A stretch of DNA of 64,000 nt from Thermoplasmatota archaeon (GTDB lineage: Archaea; Thermoplasmatota; Thermoplasmata; Thermoplasmatales; Thermoplasmataceae): assembly GCA_023484105.1 (NCBI GenBank), contig JAMDBD010000034.1:29452-93451 (forward strand). The letters are read 5' to 3'. The notes below the pieces were generated by a model. That model saw only the letters and a list, made by a program, of their open reading frames with translations. It was not told the DNA's origin and did no database searches. Positions 44,331 to 53,286 of the stretch are shown here, piece by piece (the first letter of the stretch is position 1; every line of letters starts with the position of its first letter). The position numbers and the translations under genes are program-made.

Positions 44331-45140
44331 GTGACAGTGAGAATCGGTTGCTCCGGATGGTCGTATAGCGACTGGCACTCATTCTATGGCCCTCACGCGG
44401 ACAAATTGAAAGTCTATGCTGCCAGATTCGACGCAGTTGAGGTAAATACCAGTTTCTATGGAATACCTGAAAGGGAAAGCGTTTTAGGGTGGCTTAAAAA
44501 AACAGAAGATAAGGAGGGCTTTCTCTTTTCATTTAAGGCCCCTAGGGATATTTCGCATAACCTGAACAGCATCAGCGGGAAGGAAATGTATTCACTTGCA
44601 GATTCTTTTGTGAAAAACTGCCTTGAACCCACTGCAGAAAATGGCAGGCTTCTTGGTGTATTACTTCAGCTACCTCCATGGGCTGAGGAAACATGGATGA
44701 AGCCGCTTGAGGATATCTGTCAGTATTTTACGGATCAATCTGTTAAAGTATTTATAGAAACCAGATCATCTGATTCATTTGCACAGGGCGTCAGGGAAAT
44801 AACTAACGATTCAAAAATTAGTATAGTTGAGGCTGACAGTCCATTAAGGCGAATTGAACAGATTAGCGGAGTAGAGAGATCAAAATACGTGAGAATGCAT
44901 GGCAGAAACAATGAACTATGGGCCGTCGGATCGAATGGAATGGAAAGGTACAGATATAATTATTCAGATGAAGAACTTGATGAGATAGGCAGGATATTGA
45001 AGGATGCGTCACTGAGATTCAAGGAAATATTTGTTTTTTTTAACAACCATCCTGGCGGCAATGCTCCCAGAAACGCCTTAAAGCTAATGGAAATCCTTGG
45101 AACCGGTAGGCATTATGACAGGCAGGAAACATTGTTCTGA
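44331..45140 (+). CDS. DUF72 (YecE-like) family protein
   Basis: A TIM-barrel-like protein of 269 residues. The family signature 'GCSGWSYSDW' and 'FDAVEVNTSFYGIPERES' are at the N-terminus, followed by 'KAPRDISH' and the C-terminal 'YVRMHGR...FFNNHPGGNAPRNA'. Function is unknown; Fe-S cluster and DNA-repair roles have been discussed for relatives. The start is GTG directly after the acyl-CoA dehydrogenase stop, so the two are co-transcribed. Confidence 0.87.
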   Translation: MTVRIGCSGWSYSDWHSFYGPHADKLKVYAARFDAVEVNTSFYGIPERESVLGWLKKTEDKEGFLFSFKAPRDISHNLNSISGKEMYSLADSFVKNCLEPTAENGRLLGVLLQLPPWAEETWMKPLEDICQYFTDQSVKVFIETRSSDSFAQGVREITNDSKISIVEADSPLRRIEQISGVERSKYVRMHGRNNELWAVGSNGMERYRYNYSDEELDEIGRILKDASLRFKEIFVFFNNHPGGNAPRNALKLMEILGTGRHYDRQETLF

Positions 45141-45173
45141 AATCTGGAAAGAAATACTGTGCTAAAAAAAGCT

Positions 45174-45363
45174 GGATCTCTTTGGTCTAGTGGGGGTAAA
45201 TGAACCCATTTTTCTTCTCAGTAGAGTCTGTATTTAAGCCCATAGCACTTAATTCTCACTGGATTGGCTTAATCATTAGTCAAACTTGTTTCAGAATAGG
45301 AATCTTGCTTTATCCGGATAAAATAGTATTCCTTTGCTTACCCCCGAAGAGTTAAAGAGATCC
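45174..45363 (+). ncRNA. Candidate structured RNA (190 nt), unknown family
   Basis: In a 346-bp gap without a gene, 26 nt at 45174-45199 pair with 26 nt at 45338-45363: ten Watson-Crick pairs (GGATCTCTTT/AAAGAGATCC), a middle of eight positions with five G-U or U-G pairs and three mismatches, then eight Watson-Crick pairs (GGGGGTAA/TTACCCCC). The wobble pairs exist only if the plus strand is transcribed, so RNA selection is more likely than a DNA terminal repeat. Inside, TTAAGCC (45234-45240) pairs with GGCTTAA (45266-45272) and AGGAAT (45298-45303) with ATTCCT (45328-45333) around TTTATCCGGATAAA. No convincing TATA box precedes it, so processing from the DUF72 transcript is possible. No known RNA family is recognised. 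Confidence 0.55.
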
Positions 45364-45486
45364 AAAAAGCTTTATCAGGGATCGCCGGATCATAATGATC
45401 ATCCCGTCAGGGCCGGTTATTGTTTCACAGCTATATGGGGACTTCCTTATATGTACGCCATACAGTGCCAGAGCTAAATTATTATT
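45364..45486 (+). promoter_or_regulatory. gatD upstream region with palindrome
   Basis: Between the RNA candidate and gatD lies GATCAT-A-ATGATC (45388-45400), a near-perfect palindrome that could be an operator, and a TATA-like CTTATATG (about 45447-45454) that would start transcription about ten bases before the gatD ATG. Both are weak calls. Confidence 0.3.
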
Positions 45487-46719
45487 ATGTTCGAAGCCCT
45501 GACAGTAGCAGTGAGCACGGACCTTCGTTTTGGTGATAGAGTTAAGCTGACCTACAATGGCAGAAAAATAGAAGGCATGTTCATAAGCCTTGAGCATGGG
45601 CTGATCACGCTGAAGCTTGGAAACGGATACAACATAGTTTTGCAGGAGGATGAATTCCGGCCGGATCAGGTTACAAAGGCCGAAAATAAGCCCGAAAGAA
45701 GGCCAAGATCTGTGGACGTGAAGAACGGTGTGAAAATACTGGCGACAGGAGGTACAATTGCCAGCAGGATAGATTACACCACCGGGGCGGTAAAACCTTC
45801 TCCAGAGGTCATTTCAGCACTTGAAACAGGCGAGCAGAACGTCGGATATTCAGTAATAGATGATATTCTCAGCGAGAACATGACTCCAGAGAAATGGATT
45901 TATATTGCAAAGAAGACAAAGGAAGAGCTTGACAGGGGAAACCATGTGGTAATACTTCATGGAACGGACACAATGACATATACTGCCTCCGCACTGGCAT
46001 TCATGCTGGAAAGGCAGTCAAGATCAGTCATACTTACAGGATCGCAGAGGAGTTCAGACAGACCCAGCAGCGACGCATTCGAGAACATATCATCTTCCAT
46101 TATGTTCACTGCACTGAACGCAGGTGAGGTATGCATATCAATGCATGGCAGCATTTCAGATTTTTCTGGAAGGCTAATGCGTGGAACCCGGTCGAGGAAA
46201 ATGCATACTTCCAGAAGAGACGCCATCAGGCCTGTTGACGGGAGATATCTGGCAAGGATTGAAGATGGAGTGGCTATAAAGGAAGCCGAATTCAGAAGTA
46301 CTGGGGAAGACTCCGTTCTAATTCCGAAGATGGATAGCAGGGCTGCGATACTATATTTTTATCCGGGGATGGATCCTGGAATTTTCGAGACTATTGCGCA
46401 GAAGAATGATGCAATTGTCATTATGGGCACAGGGCTTGGTCACGTTTCTGAGTCAATAATTTCGGAGGTCAGAAAGGCACACGGTTCCGGAGTGCATATA
46501 GTGATGACCTCACAGTGCATAGCAGGAAACACCAACCTGAATGTCTATTCAACGGGAAGGGAACTTAAAGCTGCAGGAGCTATTTCAGCAGGGGATATCC
46601 TGCCAGAGGTGGCTTTAACCAAGGCTATGTTCCTGCTTGCGAACCACAGTGACGAATTCGAGAAATTGATGCAGATACCAATGCGTGGAGAAATAGAGGA
46701 GCGTCTGAGGATTGAATAG
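45487..46719 (+). CDS. gatD: Glu-tRNA(Gln) amidotransferase subunit D
   Basis: Asparaginase-like subunit of the archaeal GatDE, which makes Gln-tRNA from Glu-tRNA. An N-terminal beta-barrel domain (residues 1-75) is followed by the asparaginase domain with the nucleophile threonine in 'ATGGTIAS' (Thr90) and the second motif 'HGTDTM' (159-162). Ends in TAG and overlaps gatE. 410 residues is close to the usual length. Confidence 0.96.
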   Translation: MFEALTVAVSTDLRFGDRVKLTYNGRKIEGMFISLEHGLITLKLGNGYNIVLQEDEFRPDQVTKAENKPERRPRSVDVKNGVKILATGGTIASRIDYTTGAVKPSPEVISALETGEQNVGYSVIDDILSENMTPEKWIYIAKKTKEELDRGNHVVILHGTDTMTYTASALAFMLERQSRSVILTGSQRSSDRPSSDAFENISSSIMFTALNAGEVCISMHGSISDFSGRLMRGTRSRKMHTSRRDAIRPVDGRYLARIEDGVAIKEAEFRSTGEDSVLIPKMDSRAAILYFYPGMDPGIFETIAQKNDAIVIMGTGLGHVSESIISEVRKAHGSGVHIVMTSQCIAGNTNLNVYSTGRELKAAGAISAGDILPEVALTKAMFLLANHSDEFEKLMQIPMRGEIEERLRIE

Positions 46720-48526
46720 CGAAGAGAAAATCAGGATAGGGCTCGAGGTACATGCGCAACTGGCCACTGGTAAACTTTTTTGCAGATGCAGCAGCGGTAA
46801 TGGGACCGATACAGACTTCAGGATAAAAAGGAGACTCTGGACGGTATCAGGCGAGATGGGCGAGATCGATAGGGCAGCTTCATACGAACGAGAAAGGAAT
46901 CGTTCATTTCTCTACAGAAAATCTGTGAATTCATGTCTTGTTGAGGCGGATGAGGATCCGCCTCATGAGATAAACCAGAATGCTCTCATGGCAGCTATCA
47001 GAGTCTCTTTGGCCATGGACTCTGTTACGTTCAGAAACATGTGTGTGATGAGAAAACTTGTAGTTGACGGTTCCAACACATCAGGATTCCAGAGGACCAT
47101 GCTGGTGTCGCTGGGAGGATACATCGACACTGGAAAAGGGAAGGTAAACATCTCATCTCTTTGCCTTGAGGAGGATTCAGCAAGAAAGGTTTCGGCTGAA
47201 GGTGAGAAAGCTGAATACAGTCTGAGCAGACTGGGCATTCCACTCCTCGAAATATCAACAGAACCGGATATCCAGGATGAAAACCAGGCTGTAGAAGTGG
47301 CGAGAAAGATTGGTGATCTGGTTGCAGGGACAGGATTTTTCAGACCATCAGCAGAGGCAATAAGACAGGACGTCAATCTTTCGCTGGGCTATGGAAGGGT
47401 TGAGATTAAAGGGGTATCGAAGCTGTCCCTGATATCGGAGGCAATCAGGTATGAGGTATCACGGCAGAGAAACCTGAAGAGGCTCTCTGAAGAACTGAAT
47501 TACAGGCTCAAAGGAGAGGAAGTTGCTGTTAAATTCAGGGACGTTACAGATAAAATGTCGGAGAGTGGATCCAAAATTGCTAAATCTCAAATTGAAAACG
47601 GCTCCAGGGCGTTCTGTACGATACTTAAAAAGTGCAGTGGTCTCCTAAAGAGCGGAGAATACAGACTTGGCATGGAGATTGCAGAGATGGTTAAAATGTT
47701 CGGGCTCAAAGGAGTAATGCATTCTGATGAACTTCCAGCCTACGGGGTTAGTGAGGACATTCTAATGGCGCTTAGGAGCGAGATGAGAGCCGGTACTGAT
47801 GATGCCATATTGATAATCTTCATGAAAGAGAACATGAGTGGCATTATAGAAAGGGAGATTGAGAAAAGAATAAGAAAAGTACTTATGATGGATCTATCAG
47901 AAACAAGATACGTTACCGAGGATGGGCACACACATTTTCTGAGGCCACTGCCAGGATCGGAGAGAATGTACCCAGAAACTGACATCCCTTATGTTTCGGC
48001 AGACGAACTGATCTCTAGGGCATCTGCGCTAGGGAAGATAGAGGATGCGGAAACGAGGGCAGTTAAAATTTCGGAAAAATTCGGAATATCTAGGCAGGAC
48101 GCCACAACAATAGTGAAGAATTTCATGGAGGATGAATTTGTCAGGATAGCGGAAATTCTTTCAGACGGGAGGTTATCAGCGCGATTGCTGGTGCAGTTTA
48201 TTCCAGAAATGGAAAGAAAGAAAAAGACTATGCCTGACCGCGATCTGATCCTGGAGCTTTTGAAATTTGCAGGGTCTAGGGGTTACGGAAGGGAAAGCAT
48301 AGAAGTAATGATAGAAATGCTCTCCTCGGGATTTACTGTTGAGCAGATAAAGAATAGTGATGAGATAAAACCGCTGACTATAGAGGAGATCAACAAGATG
48401 ATTCATGAAGCCGGGAAAATTAACAAACCCGGGGAACTTATTGCGTACATAAAATCAAGAACACGCCGGCCGTTAGATCCGGTGATTATAAAGAAAGTAA
48501 TGGATAACATAATAAATGAACAATAG
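46712..48526 (+). CDS. gatE: Glu-tRNA(Gln) amidotransferase subunit E
   Basis: tRNA-binding and kinase-like subunit of GatDE. 'IRIGLEVHAQL', 'LFCRCSS', 'VEADEDPPHEIN', 'MCVMRKLVVDGSNTSGFQRTMLVS', 'EEDSARKV', 'RLGIPLLEISTEPDI' and 'SAEAIRQDVNLSL' define it, with a C-terminal GatB/YqeY-like helical tail. Start is TTG overlapping the gatD stop by eight bases. The length of 604 is typical of GatE rather than GatB because of the inserted AspRS-like domain. Confidence 0.96.
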   Translation: MNSEEKIRIGLEVHAQLATGKLFCRCSSGNGTDTDFRIKRRLWTVSGEMGEIDRAASYERERNRSFLYRKSVNSCLVEADEDPPHEINQNALMAAIRVSLAMDSVTFRNMCVMRKLVVDGSNTSGFQRTMLVSLGGYIDTGKGKVNISSLCLEEDSARKVSAEGEKAEYSLSRLGIPLLEISTEPDIQDENQAVEVARKIGDLVAGTGFFRPSAEAIRQDVNLSLGYGRVEIKGVSKLSLISEAIRYEVSRQRNLKRLSEELNYRLKGEEVAVKFRDVTDKMSESGSKIAKSQIENGSRAFCTILKKCSGLLKSGEYRLGMEIAEMVKMFGLKGVMHSDELPAYGVSEDILMALRSEMRAGTDDAILIIFMKENMSGIIEREIEKRIRKVLMMDLSETRYVTEDGHTHFLRPLPGSERMYPETDIPYVSADELISRASALGKIEDAETRAVKISEKFGISRQDATTIVKNFMEDEFVRIAEILSDGRLSARLLVQFIPEMERKKKTMPDRDLILELLKFAGSRGYGRESIEVMIEMLSSGFTVEQIKNSDEIKPLTIEEINKMIHEAGKINKPGELIAYIKSRTRRPLDPVIIKKVMDNIINEQ

Positions 48527-48563
48527 TACTTTGCAAAATAATGGCTGATTTATGCTCTCCATA

Positions 48564-48577
48564 AATCATTAAATATT
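48564..48577 (+). promoter_or_regulatory. TATA-like box of the nuo operon
   Basis: TTAAATATT (48569-48577) is centred 25 bp before the nuoA ATG, so the operon message is probably leaderless. It is the only clear promoter element for at least ten kilobases of tightly packed plus-strand genes. Confidence 0.5.
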
Positions 48578-48597
48578 GTCTGGAAATTCCCATACGT

Positions 48598-49035
48598 ATG
48601 CTCTATAACTACATAGCCATAGGCTTGGTTATCGTCTTACTGATACTGGCTATGTTGGGCTTATTTGCAGTTCTGCCTTCCATAGGAATGGCTAGATACG
48701 ATAAGGAAAAGAAGATCTCTCTCAAGATTGACGGAATAATAAGTAGGCTGGCCAATGAATCCAGCCCGCCGGTTAAGGACACGTCCTACCTCGAACCATA
48801 TGAGTCGGGCGAGATTTCCAGGGGGTATCGTGGAAACTTTGTAAGCATACAGTATTATGTGATCATATTACTGTTTGTACTCTTTGATATAGACATGATT
48901 CTACTTTTTCCATGGGCATTTAATTTCAGGAGTCTCGGTCTTATACCATTTCTGGAGACACTAATATTTTTGGCCATGCCACTTTTCGCTGTACTTTATG
49001 CATTCAGGGAAAAATACATGGAGTGGTTGAAATGA
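48598..49035 (+). CDS. nuoA: Complex I subunit NuoA
   Basis: Membrane subunit of 145 residues with three predicted helices. The conserved loop 'YEPYESGE'-like stretch ('[13 protein letters not shown]') and '[27 protein letters not shown]' identify it. First gene of an operon that has subunits A-D and H-N. No NuoE, F or G genes are present, so the electron input is not a classical NADH module. Confidence 0.93.
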   Translation: MLYNYIAIGLVIVLLILAMLGLFAVLPSIGMARYDKEKKISLKIDGIISRLANESSPPVKDTSYLEPYESGEISRGYRGNFVSIQYYVIILLFVLFDIDMILLFPWAFNFRSLGLIPFLETLIFLAMPLFAVLYAFREKYMEWLK

Positions 49036-49496
49036 AAACTGGAGAACCAGGCTTGATCACAACAACTCTGGAGAAGGCTCTGGAATGGGGAAGGAGCAAC
49101 TCAATCTGGCCTCTGACTTTTGGGCTGGCATGCTGTGCCATAGAGATGATGGCCGTTCAGGCCTCCAAGGTTGACATTTCAAGATTTGGAAGTGAAATAT
49201 TCCGTTCCTCCCCAAGGCAGAGCGACCTCATGATCGTTGCCGGAACCGTGACGAAAAAGATGGCTCCCAGAGTAAAGAGGCTGTACGATGAGATGCCATA
49301 TCCGAAGTATGTTATTGCAATGGGTGTATGCGTCATTCAGGGCGGACCATACGTTGAAGGTTATTCAGTTGTGCTTGGCGTGGACAGAGTGATACCTGTG
49401 GATGTTTATGTCCCGGGCTGTCCCCCGACACCAGAAGCACTGACTTATGGAATCATGACTCTTCAGAAGAAAATAAGGGGCGAAAACACGAGGTGA
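49032..49496 (+). CDS. nuoB: Complex I subunit NuoB
   Basis: Carries the terminal [4Fe-4S] cluster N2. All four expected cysteines are visible: 'LACCAIEM' (Cys34, Cys35), 'GVCVIQGG' and 'PGCPPTPE'. '[15 protein letters not shown]' is also conserved. The ATG at 49032 forms an ATGA overlap with the nuoA stop, so I prefer it over the GTG three codons upstream. 154 residues. Confidence 0.95.
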   Translation: MKTGEPGLITTTLEKALEWGRSNSIWPLTFGLACCAIEMMAVQASKVDISRFGSEIFRSSPRQSDLMIVAGTVTKKMAPRVKRLYDEMPYPKYVIAMGVCVIQGGPYVEGYSVVLGVDRVIPVDVYVPGCPPTPEALTYGIMTLQKKIRGENTR

Positions 49497-49960
49497 CAAC
49501 TTTGGAGTTTCAGCCGGGTGAGGAAAAGGGGAAAGATGGCAGGAAGATAATCAAGGTCAAAAAGGAGGATCTGCTGAGTACCCTCGAATCCTTGAAGAAG
49601 AAAGGATTCAATCATCTCTCTCTGATAACCGGGGTGGACAGAAAGGACTACATAGAGGTTGTTTACCACCTACATTCGTTTGAAAGCAATGAATACGTGG
49701 TGGTCAAAACAGTAACATACAACAGCAAGGTCCCGAGTGTGACTCACCTCTGGAAAAGCGCAGACTGGGATGAGAGGGAAGAATACGATCTGATGGGCAT
49801 TGAGTTCGAGGGTCACCCGGATCTCAGGCGCTTGTTTCTGCCTCAAAACTGGGTGGGACATCCTCTCAGAAAGGATTACAACATGAAGAATGTGCAGTAT
49901 ATCAACATGGATGAGGATGGAGAGGATTATGCCACCTTTGATCCAGGAGACGGGTGGTAA
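49493..49960 (+). CDS. nuoC: Complex I subunit NuoC
   Basis: Peripheral 30-kDa-type subunit, 155 residues. 'VVYHLHSF', '[50 protein letters not shown]' is the diagnostic block. It starts with GTG overlapping the nuoB TGA. It is separate from NuoD, unlike the fused NuoCD of some bacteria. Confidence 0.95.
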   Translation: MTTLEFQPGEEKGKDGRKIIKVKKEDLLSTLESLKKKGFNHLSLITGVDRKDYIEVVYHLHSFESNEYVVVKTVTYNSKVPSVTHLWKSADWDEREEYDLMGIEFEGHPDLRRLFLPQNWVGHPLRKDYNMKNVQYINMDEDGEDYATFDPGDGW

Positions 49961-51066
49961 CTTTGTCGGAATGGGTAGAACTCAACATGGGGCCACAACA
50001 CCCGTCCACGCACGGAGTGCTAAGACTTAAGATAAAGGTTGAGGGGGAAATCGTCAGGGAAGTGGAACCTGTGATAGGTTACCTGCATCGCAATGCTGAA
50101 AAGCTTTGTGAAAACACATTCTTTTGCGACAACCTCCTCTACTTTGACAGAATGGATTATGTGGGTGCACCTGGCATGGAAGTTGGCTATCTTGAGGCTG
50201 CTGAAAAGCTCCTTGGTGTGCCACCTCCTGAGAGGGCAATATGGATACGCACCATTATGGCAGAGTTAAGCAGGATAGCATCACATCTTGTCTGGCTGGG
50301 TGCATATGGCCTTGATCTTGGCATGCTTACCCCTTTCTTTTATGCTTTTGATCTCAGGGAAAAGATCATGACCATATTCGTGGAAGCTAGCGGAAGCAGG
50401 CTTCTCACAAATTACTGCAGTATCGGTGGAGTCTATCAGGACTTTAATGAGAAAATAGTGCAGGAAATAGAGGACTTCATCAATATAGCGCCCTCAAAGA
50501 TAGAGGAACTCAACAGTCTCTTCGTTAAGAACGATATTTTCATATCAAGAACAAAGGGAATAGGGTATATGTCCAAAGAAGTCGCTATAGACTATGGTGT
50601 AACCGGACCTATGCTCAGGGCAAGTGGGGTCGAGTACGATGTCAGGAAGGCGGAGCCCTATCTGGCTTACTCCAAGGTTAACTTTGAAATACCAGTGTCA
50701 AGCAAGGGAGACAACCTTGCAAGATTTCTTGTCAGAATCGAGGAGATGAGACAGTCCGTGAAAATAATCTCTCAGGCCATTAAAAAATTGCCGGACGGGC
50801 CATTCTTCAATCCTAAAGCCAAGAAATCCATGATGATTAGGATGCGTGGTGAAGGGGAAGTTTATGCGCGCACAGAAGCCTCAAAGGGGGAATTCGGGGT
50901 TTACATTGTAGGAGACGGTGGCGTAAAGCCATACAGGGTTAGAGTGCGGAGTCCGAGCCTGAAAAATCTTTCTGTGCTGAGGGAGATAGGCAAGAATGTC
51001 ATGATTGCCGATTTAGTTGCAATATCAGGCACAACCGATCTTGTATTCGGGGAGATTGACAGATGA
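49954..51066 (+). CDS. nuoD: Complex I subunit NuoD
   Basis: 49-kDa-type subunit that forms the quinone pocket with NuoB. 'NMGPQHPSTHGVLR' carries the quinone-site His, and 'GYLHRNAEKL', 'DRMDYVGAPGMEVGY' and 'RMRGEGEVYARTEASKGEFGVY' are typical. Start is GTG at 49954, or TTG three codons later. 370 residues is slightly short of many bacterial forms but complete. Confidence 0.95.
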   Translation: MVTLSEWVELNMGPQHPSTHGVLRLKIKVEGEIVREVEPVIGYLHRNAEKLCENTFFCDNLLYFDRMDYVGAPGMEVGYLEAAEKLLGVPPPERAIWIRTIMAELSRIASHLVWLGAYGLDLGMLTPFFYAFDLREKIMTIFVEASGSRLLTNYCSIGGVYQDFNEKIVQEIEDFINIAPSKIEELNSLFVKNDIFISRTKGIGYMSKEVAIDYGVTGPMLRASGVEYDVRKAEPYLAYSKVNFEIPVSSKGDNLARFLVRIEEMRQSVKIISQAIKKLPDGPFFNPKAKKSMMIRMRGEGEVYARTEASKGEFGVYIVGDGGVKPYRVRVRSPSLKNLSVLREIGKNVMIADLVAISGTTDLVFGEIDR

Positions 51067-52103
51067 GTCTGCTTTCATTTACCTATGGAATATTCAAGGT
51101 TCTTGGATACGACCTGGCCACATTCGTTACATTTCTAATCGACAGTATAGTTTTTCTCCTTGTTGCGTCAGTCGCGGTCGCAGGAACCATTTATTTCTTC
51201 AGGAAGTACATGGCTAGGGTACAGCTCAGGATTGGTCCAAACAGAGTTGGAAAATTTGGAACTCTGCAACTCATAGCGGATGCCTTTAAGCTTTTTGGAA
51301 AGGAGTCAATACTTCCAAGGCTGCGAGATGATCTGCCATACAAGGTTGCCCCGGTTCTGGTCTTTATAGGACTGCTTGTTGCATTCTCAATTCTTCCTTA
51401 CGGAAGCCTGTACTATATTGGAGATATATTCATCTCAAATTCTGGTGTTGGTATCATACTTCTTTTCGCGGTCCTTGCCATAATGCCGATAGGCGAGCTT
51501 CTGGCAGGAATAAGTTCACACAACAAATATTCTCTCATCGGTGCTCTCAGGGCAGTGGCAAAGGATATCTCCTTTGAGGTTCCAATGATGCTTTCCGTGC
51601 TGGCCATTGTGGTGATGGCGTCCGCTCGAACCACAAACAGCCTCAACATAAGTTCAGTGGTTACTTCAGAACTCCTTCCCTATGGAATATTGGAACCTCT
51701 TGGCCTTTTTGTCTTTTTCATATCTATGATAGCAAGAGCTTCCTATACACCTTTTGACATGGGTGAAAGTGAGAGTGAGCTTGTGTCTGGTTATTCCACT
51801 GAATATACCGGCATGAGGTTTGGCCTGTTCTATCTGGGAATGTTTGGAACAATACTTCTCGGCTCTTTTATTGTATCTCTGTTCTATCTTGGTGGTTACA
51901 ACGGACCCTATTCCAGTGATATTGGTCTGATTTACCTTCTGATCAAGGCAGTGATCGTGGTTGTAATATCGTTCACTGTATGGCTTGCTATGCCAAGAAT
52001 CAGGATAGATAAATTTGTGAATTTTGGTTGGAAATACCTACTGCCTATATCAGTAATCAATCTTGTTCTCGCAGGATTTCTAACAATATATCTGGGGTGG
52101 TGA
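51063..52103 (+). CDS. nuoH: Complex I subunit NuoH
   Basis: Membrane subunit that joins the quinone site to the proton path, 346 residues with about eight or nine hydrophobic helices. 'ARVQLRIGPNRVGKFGTLQLIADAFKLFGKE' and 'TPFDMGESESELVSGYSTEYTGMRFG' are the two signature loops. Begins in an ATGA overlap with nuoD. Confidence 0.95.
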   Translation: MSLLSFTYGIFKVLGYDLATFVTFLIDSIVFLLVASVAVAGTIYFFRKYMARVQLRIGPNRVGKFGTLQLIADAFKLFGKESILPRLRDDLPYKVAPVLVFIGLLVAFSILPYGSLYYIGDIFISNSGVGIILLFAVLAIMPIGELLAGISSHNKYSLIGALRAVAKDISFEVPMMLSVLAIVVMASARTTNSLNISSVVTSELLPYGILEPLGLFVFFISMIARASYTPFDMGESESELVSGYSTEYTGMRFGLFYLGMFGTILLGSFIVSLFYLGGYNGPYSSDIGLIYLLIKAVIVVVISFTVWLAMPRIRIDKFVNFGWKYLLPISVINLVLAGFLTIYLGW

Positions 52104-52104
52104 A

Positions 52105-52536
52105 ATGGAAGTACAGGAACCTAAAAGGAGAATACCACTGGTTGGAACCGTCGAGGGAGTTCTTACGGTTTTCAAGCATGTGTTGATGAAACCCGTAACT
52201 GTTCAGTATCCGGAGGAGAAGGAATACGTTCCGGAGAGATTCAGATTTAGGATTTTTCTAAATCTAGATGACTGCGTGGGATGCACGCTCTGTGAGCAGG
52301 TCTGTCCTAACAAGTCCATAAAGATGGAAACGGTAAAGAGAAATAATCCGAGAAATAAGAGAATGATATATCCGGACGTGAACTTTGGAACATGCACTGT
52401 ATGCAGGAACTGTCAGGAAATATGCCCGACTGATGCAATATATCTGACACATGTCTTCGAGACCTCTAGAACAAAAAACAGCTTTCTGTATTCGCCGGAA
52501 GAACTTGCAATGCCAGAGGAAGAGGTTAAGAAATGA
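52105..52536 (+). CDS. nuoI: Complex I subunit NuoI
   Basis: 23-kDa ferredoxin-like subunit with two [4Fe-4S] clusters: 'CVGCTLCEQVCP' and 'CTVCRNCQEICP'. 143 residues. Because NuoE/F/G are missing, this subunit may be the docking point for the electron donor, for example reduced ferredoxin or another redox protein. Donor identity is inference. Confidence 0.94.
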   Translation: MEVQEPKRRIPLVGTVEGVLTVFKHVLMKPVTVQYPEEKEYVPERFRFRIFLNLDDCVGCTLCEQVCPNKSIKMETVKRNNPRNKRMIYPDVNFGTCTVCRNCQEICPTDAIYLTHVFETSRTKNSFLYSPEELAMPEEEVKK

Positions 52537-52778
52537 TATATACTGTTCTTTTTGTCATATTCGGTATAATACTGGTAGTATCTGCATTAAAGTCTGTATC
52601 TGAAAAGAACATAGTTCATAGTGCAGTCTGGCTGCTGTTCTTCATGATTTCTGTTGCATCTCTATTTTTCTTTCTGGGAGCGTCATTTATAGGATCTGTT
52701 GAACTGCTGGTATATGTTGGGGCCATAGTGTCTCTTCTTGTATTCACCCTGATGCTTACAGGGGGTGAGGATTCATGA
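52533..52778 (+). CDS. nuoJ: Complex I subunit NuoJ, N-terminal half
   Basis: An 81-residue protein with two or three helices equivalent to the first part of NuoJ: 'KNIVHSAVWLLFFMISVASLFFFLGASFIGSVELLVYVGAIVSLLVF', including the conserved Glu-Leu-Leu-Val-Tyr-Val-Gly-Ala loop. It ends 'GGEDS' and overlaps the next gene by four bases. NuoJ is therefore encoded by two genes here. Confidence 0.9.
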   Translation: MIYTVLFVIFGIILVVSALKSVSEKNIVHSAVWLLFFMISVASLFFFLGASFIGSVELLVYVGAIVSLLVFTLMLTGGEDS

Positions 52779-52993
52779 ACCGTATTGTCCCAATTCTTGC
52801 AAGCGCACTTTTCTTCATTGCAATCGGAATAGAGGTTTTTTCCATACCCGGGTCTTTCTCGTACTATCAGGAAAATCTGACCAGCATTAGCGGTGATCTT
52901 TTCAGCACCTATGTTGTACCGTTTGAGCTTCTCTCACTGATACTGGTGGGTGGCATCATAGGCATGCTGTACATCACAGGGAGGGATGAGTGA
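52775..52993 (+). CDS. Complex I subunit NuoJ, C-terminal half
   Basis: A 72-residue membrane protein with two helices that corresponds to the end of NuoJ ('VPFELLSLILVGGIIGMLYITGRDE'). It starts in an ATGA overlap with the N-terminal half, so the split is an operon-embedded gene fission, not a frameshift: the two frames differ and each has its own start and stop. Similar nuoJ splits are known in archaea. Confidence 0.8.
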   Translation: MNRIVPILASALFFIAIGIEVFSIPGSFSYYQENLTSISGDLFSTYVVPFELLSLILVGGIIGMLYITGRDE

Positions 52994-53286
52994 TGGAACT
53001 CTTCCTGATTCAGGGCCTTACGCTTCTGCTTTTTACAATTGGGCTATACGGCGTCATGACTGCGAAAACTGGAATCAAGACACTGATATCCATTGAGATA
53101 CTTCTAAACTCTGCGCTTGTCAACCTTGTTGCTTTAGGGTATCGGTCATCGCAGCCACTTGTACTTGCCCTCTTTGTTATAGCCATAAGCGTGGTGGAGT
53201 CGGCCGTTGGTCTTAGCATCATGCTTGCAGTCTACAGGAAATTTGGCAGAATCACCATTCAGTCTCTAAGGGAGATGAGAGACTGA
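52993..53286 (+). CDS. nuoK: Complex I subunit NuoK
   Basis: Small membrane subunit with three helices (97 residues). 'IEILLNSALVNLVALG' with the key Glu in helix 2 and 'AVVESAVGLSIMLAVYR'-type ending ('SVVESAVGLSIML') are diagnostic. The ATG at 52993 follows GGGAGG by eight bases; a GTG immediately before is possible. Confidence 0.94.
   Translation: MELFLIQGLTLLLFTIGLYGVMTAKTGIKTLISIEILLNSALVNLVALGYRSSQPLVLALFVIAISVVESAVGLSIMLAVYRKFGRITIQSLREMRD

Noticed and set aside
45174..45363. Interpretation of the paired ends as MITE terminal inverted repeats
   Set aside because: The eight inner positions differ completely as DNA repeats but pair as G-U/U-G wobbles in RNA at five of them. No target duplication was seen.
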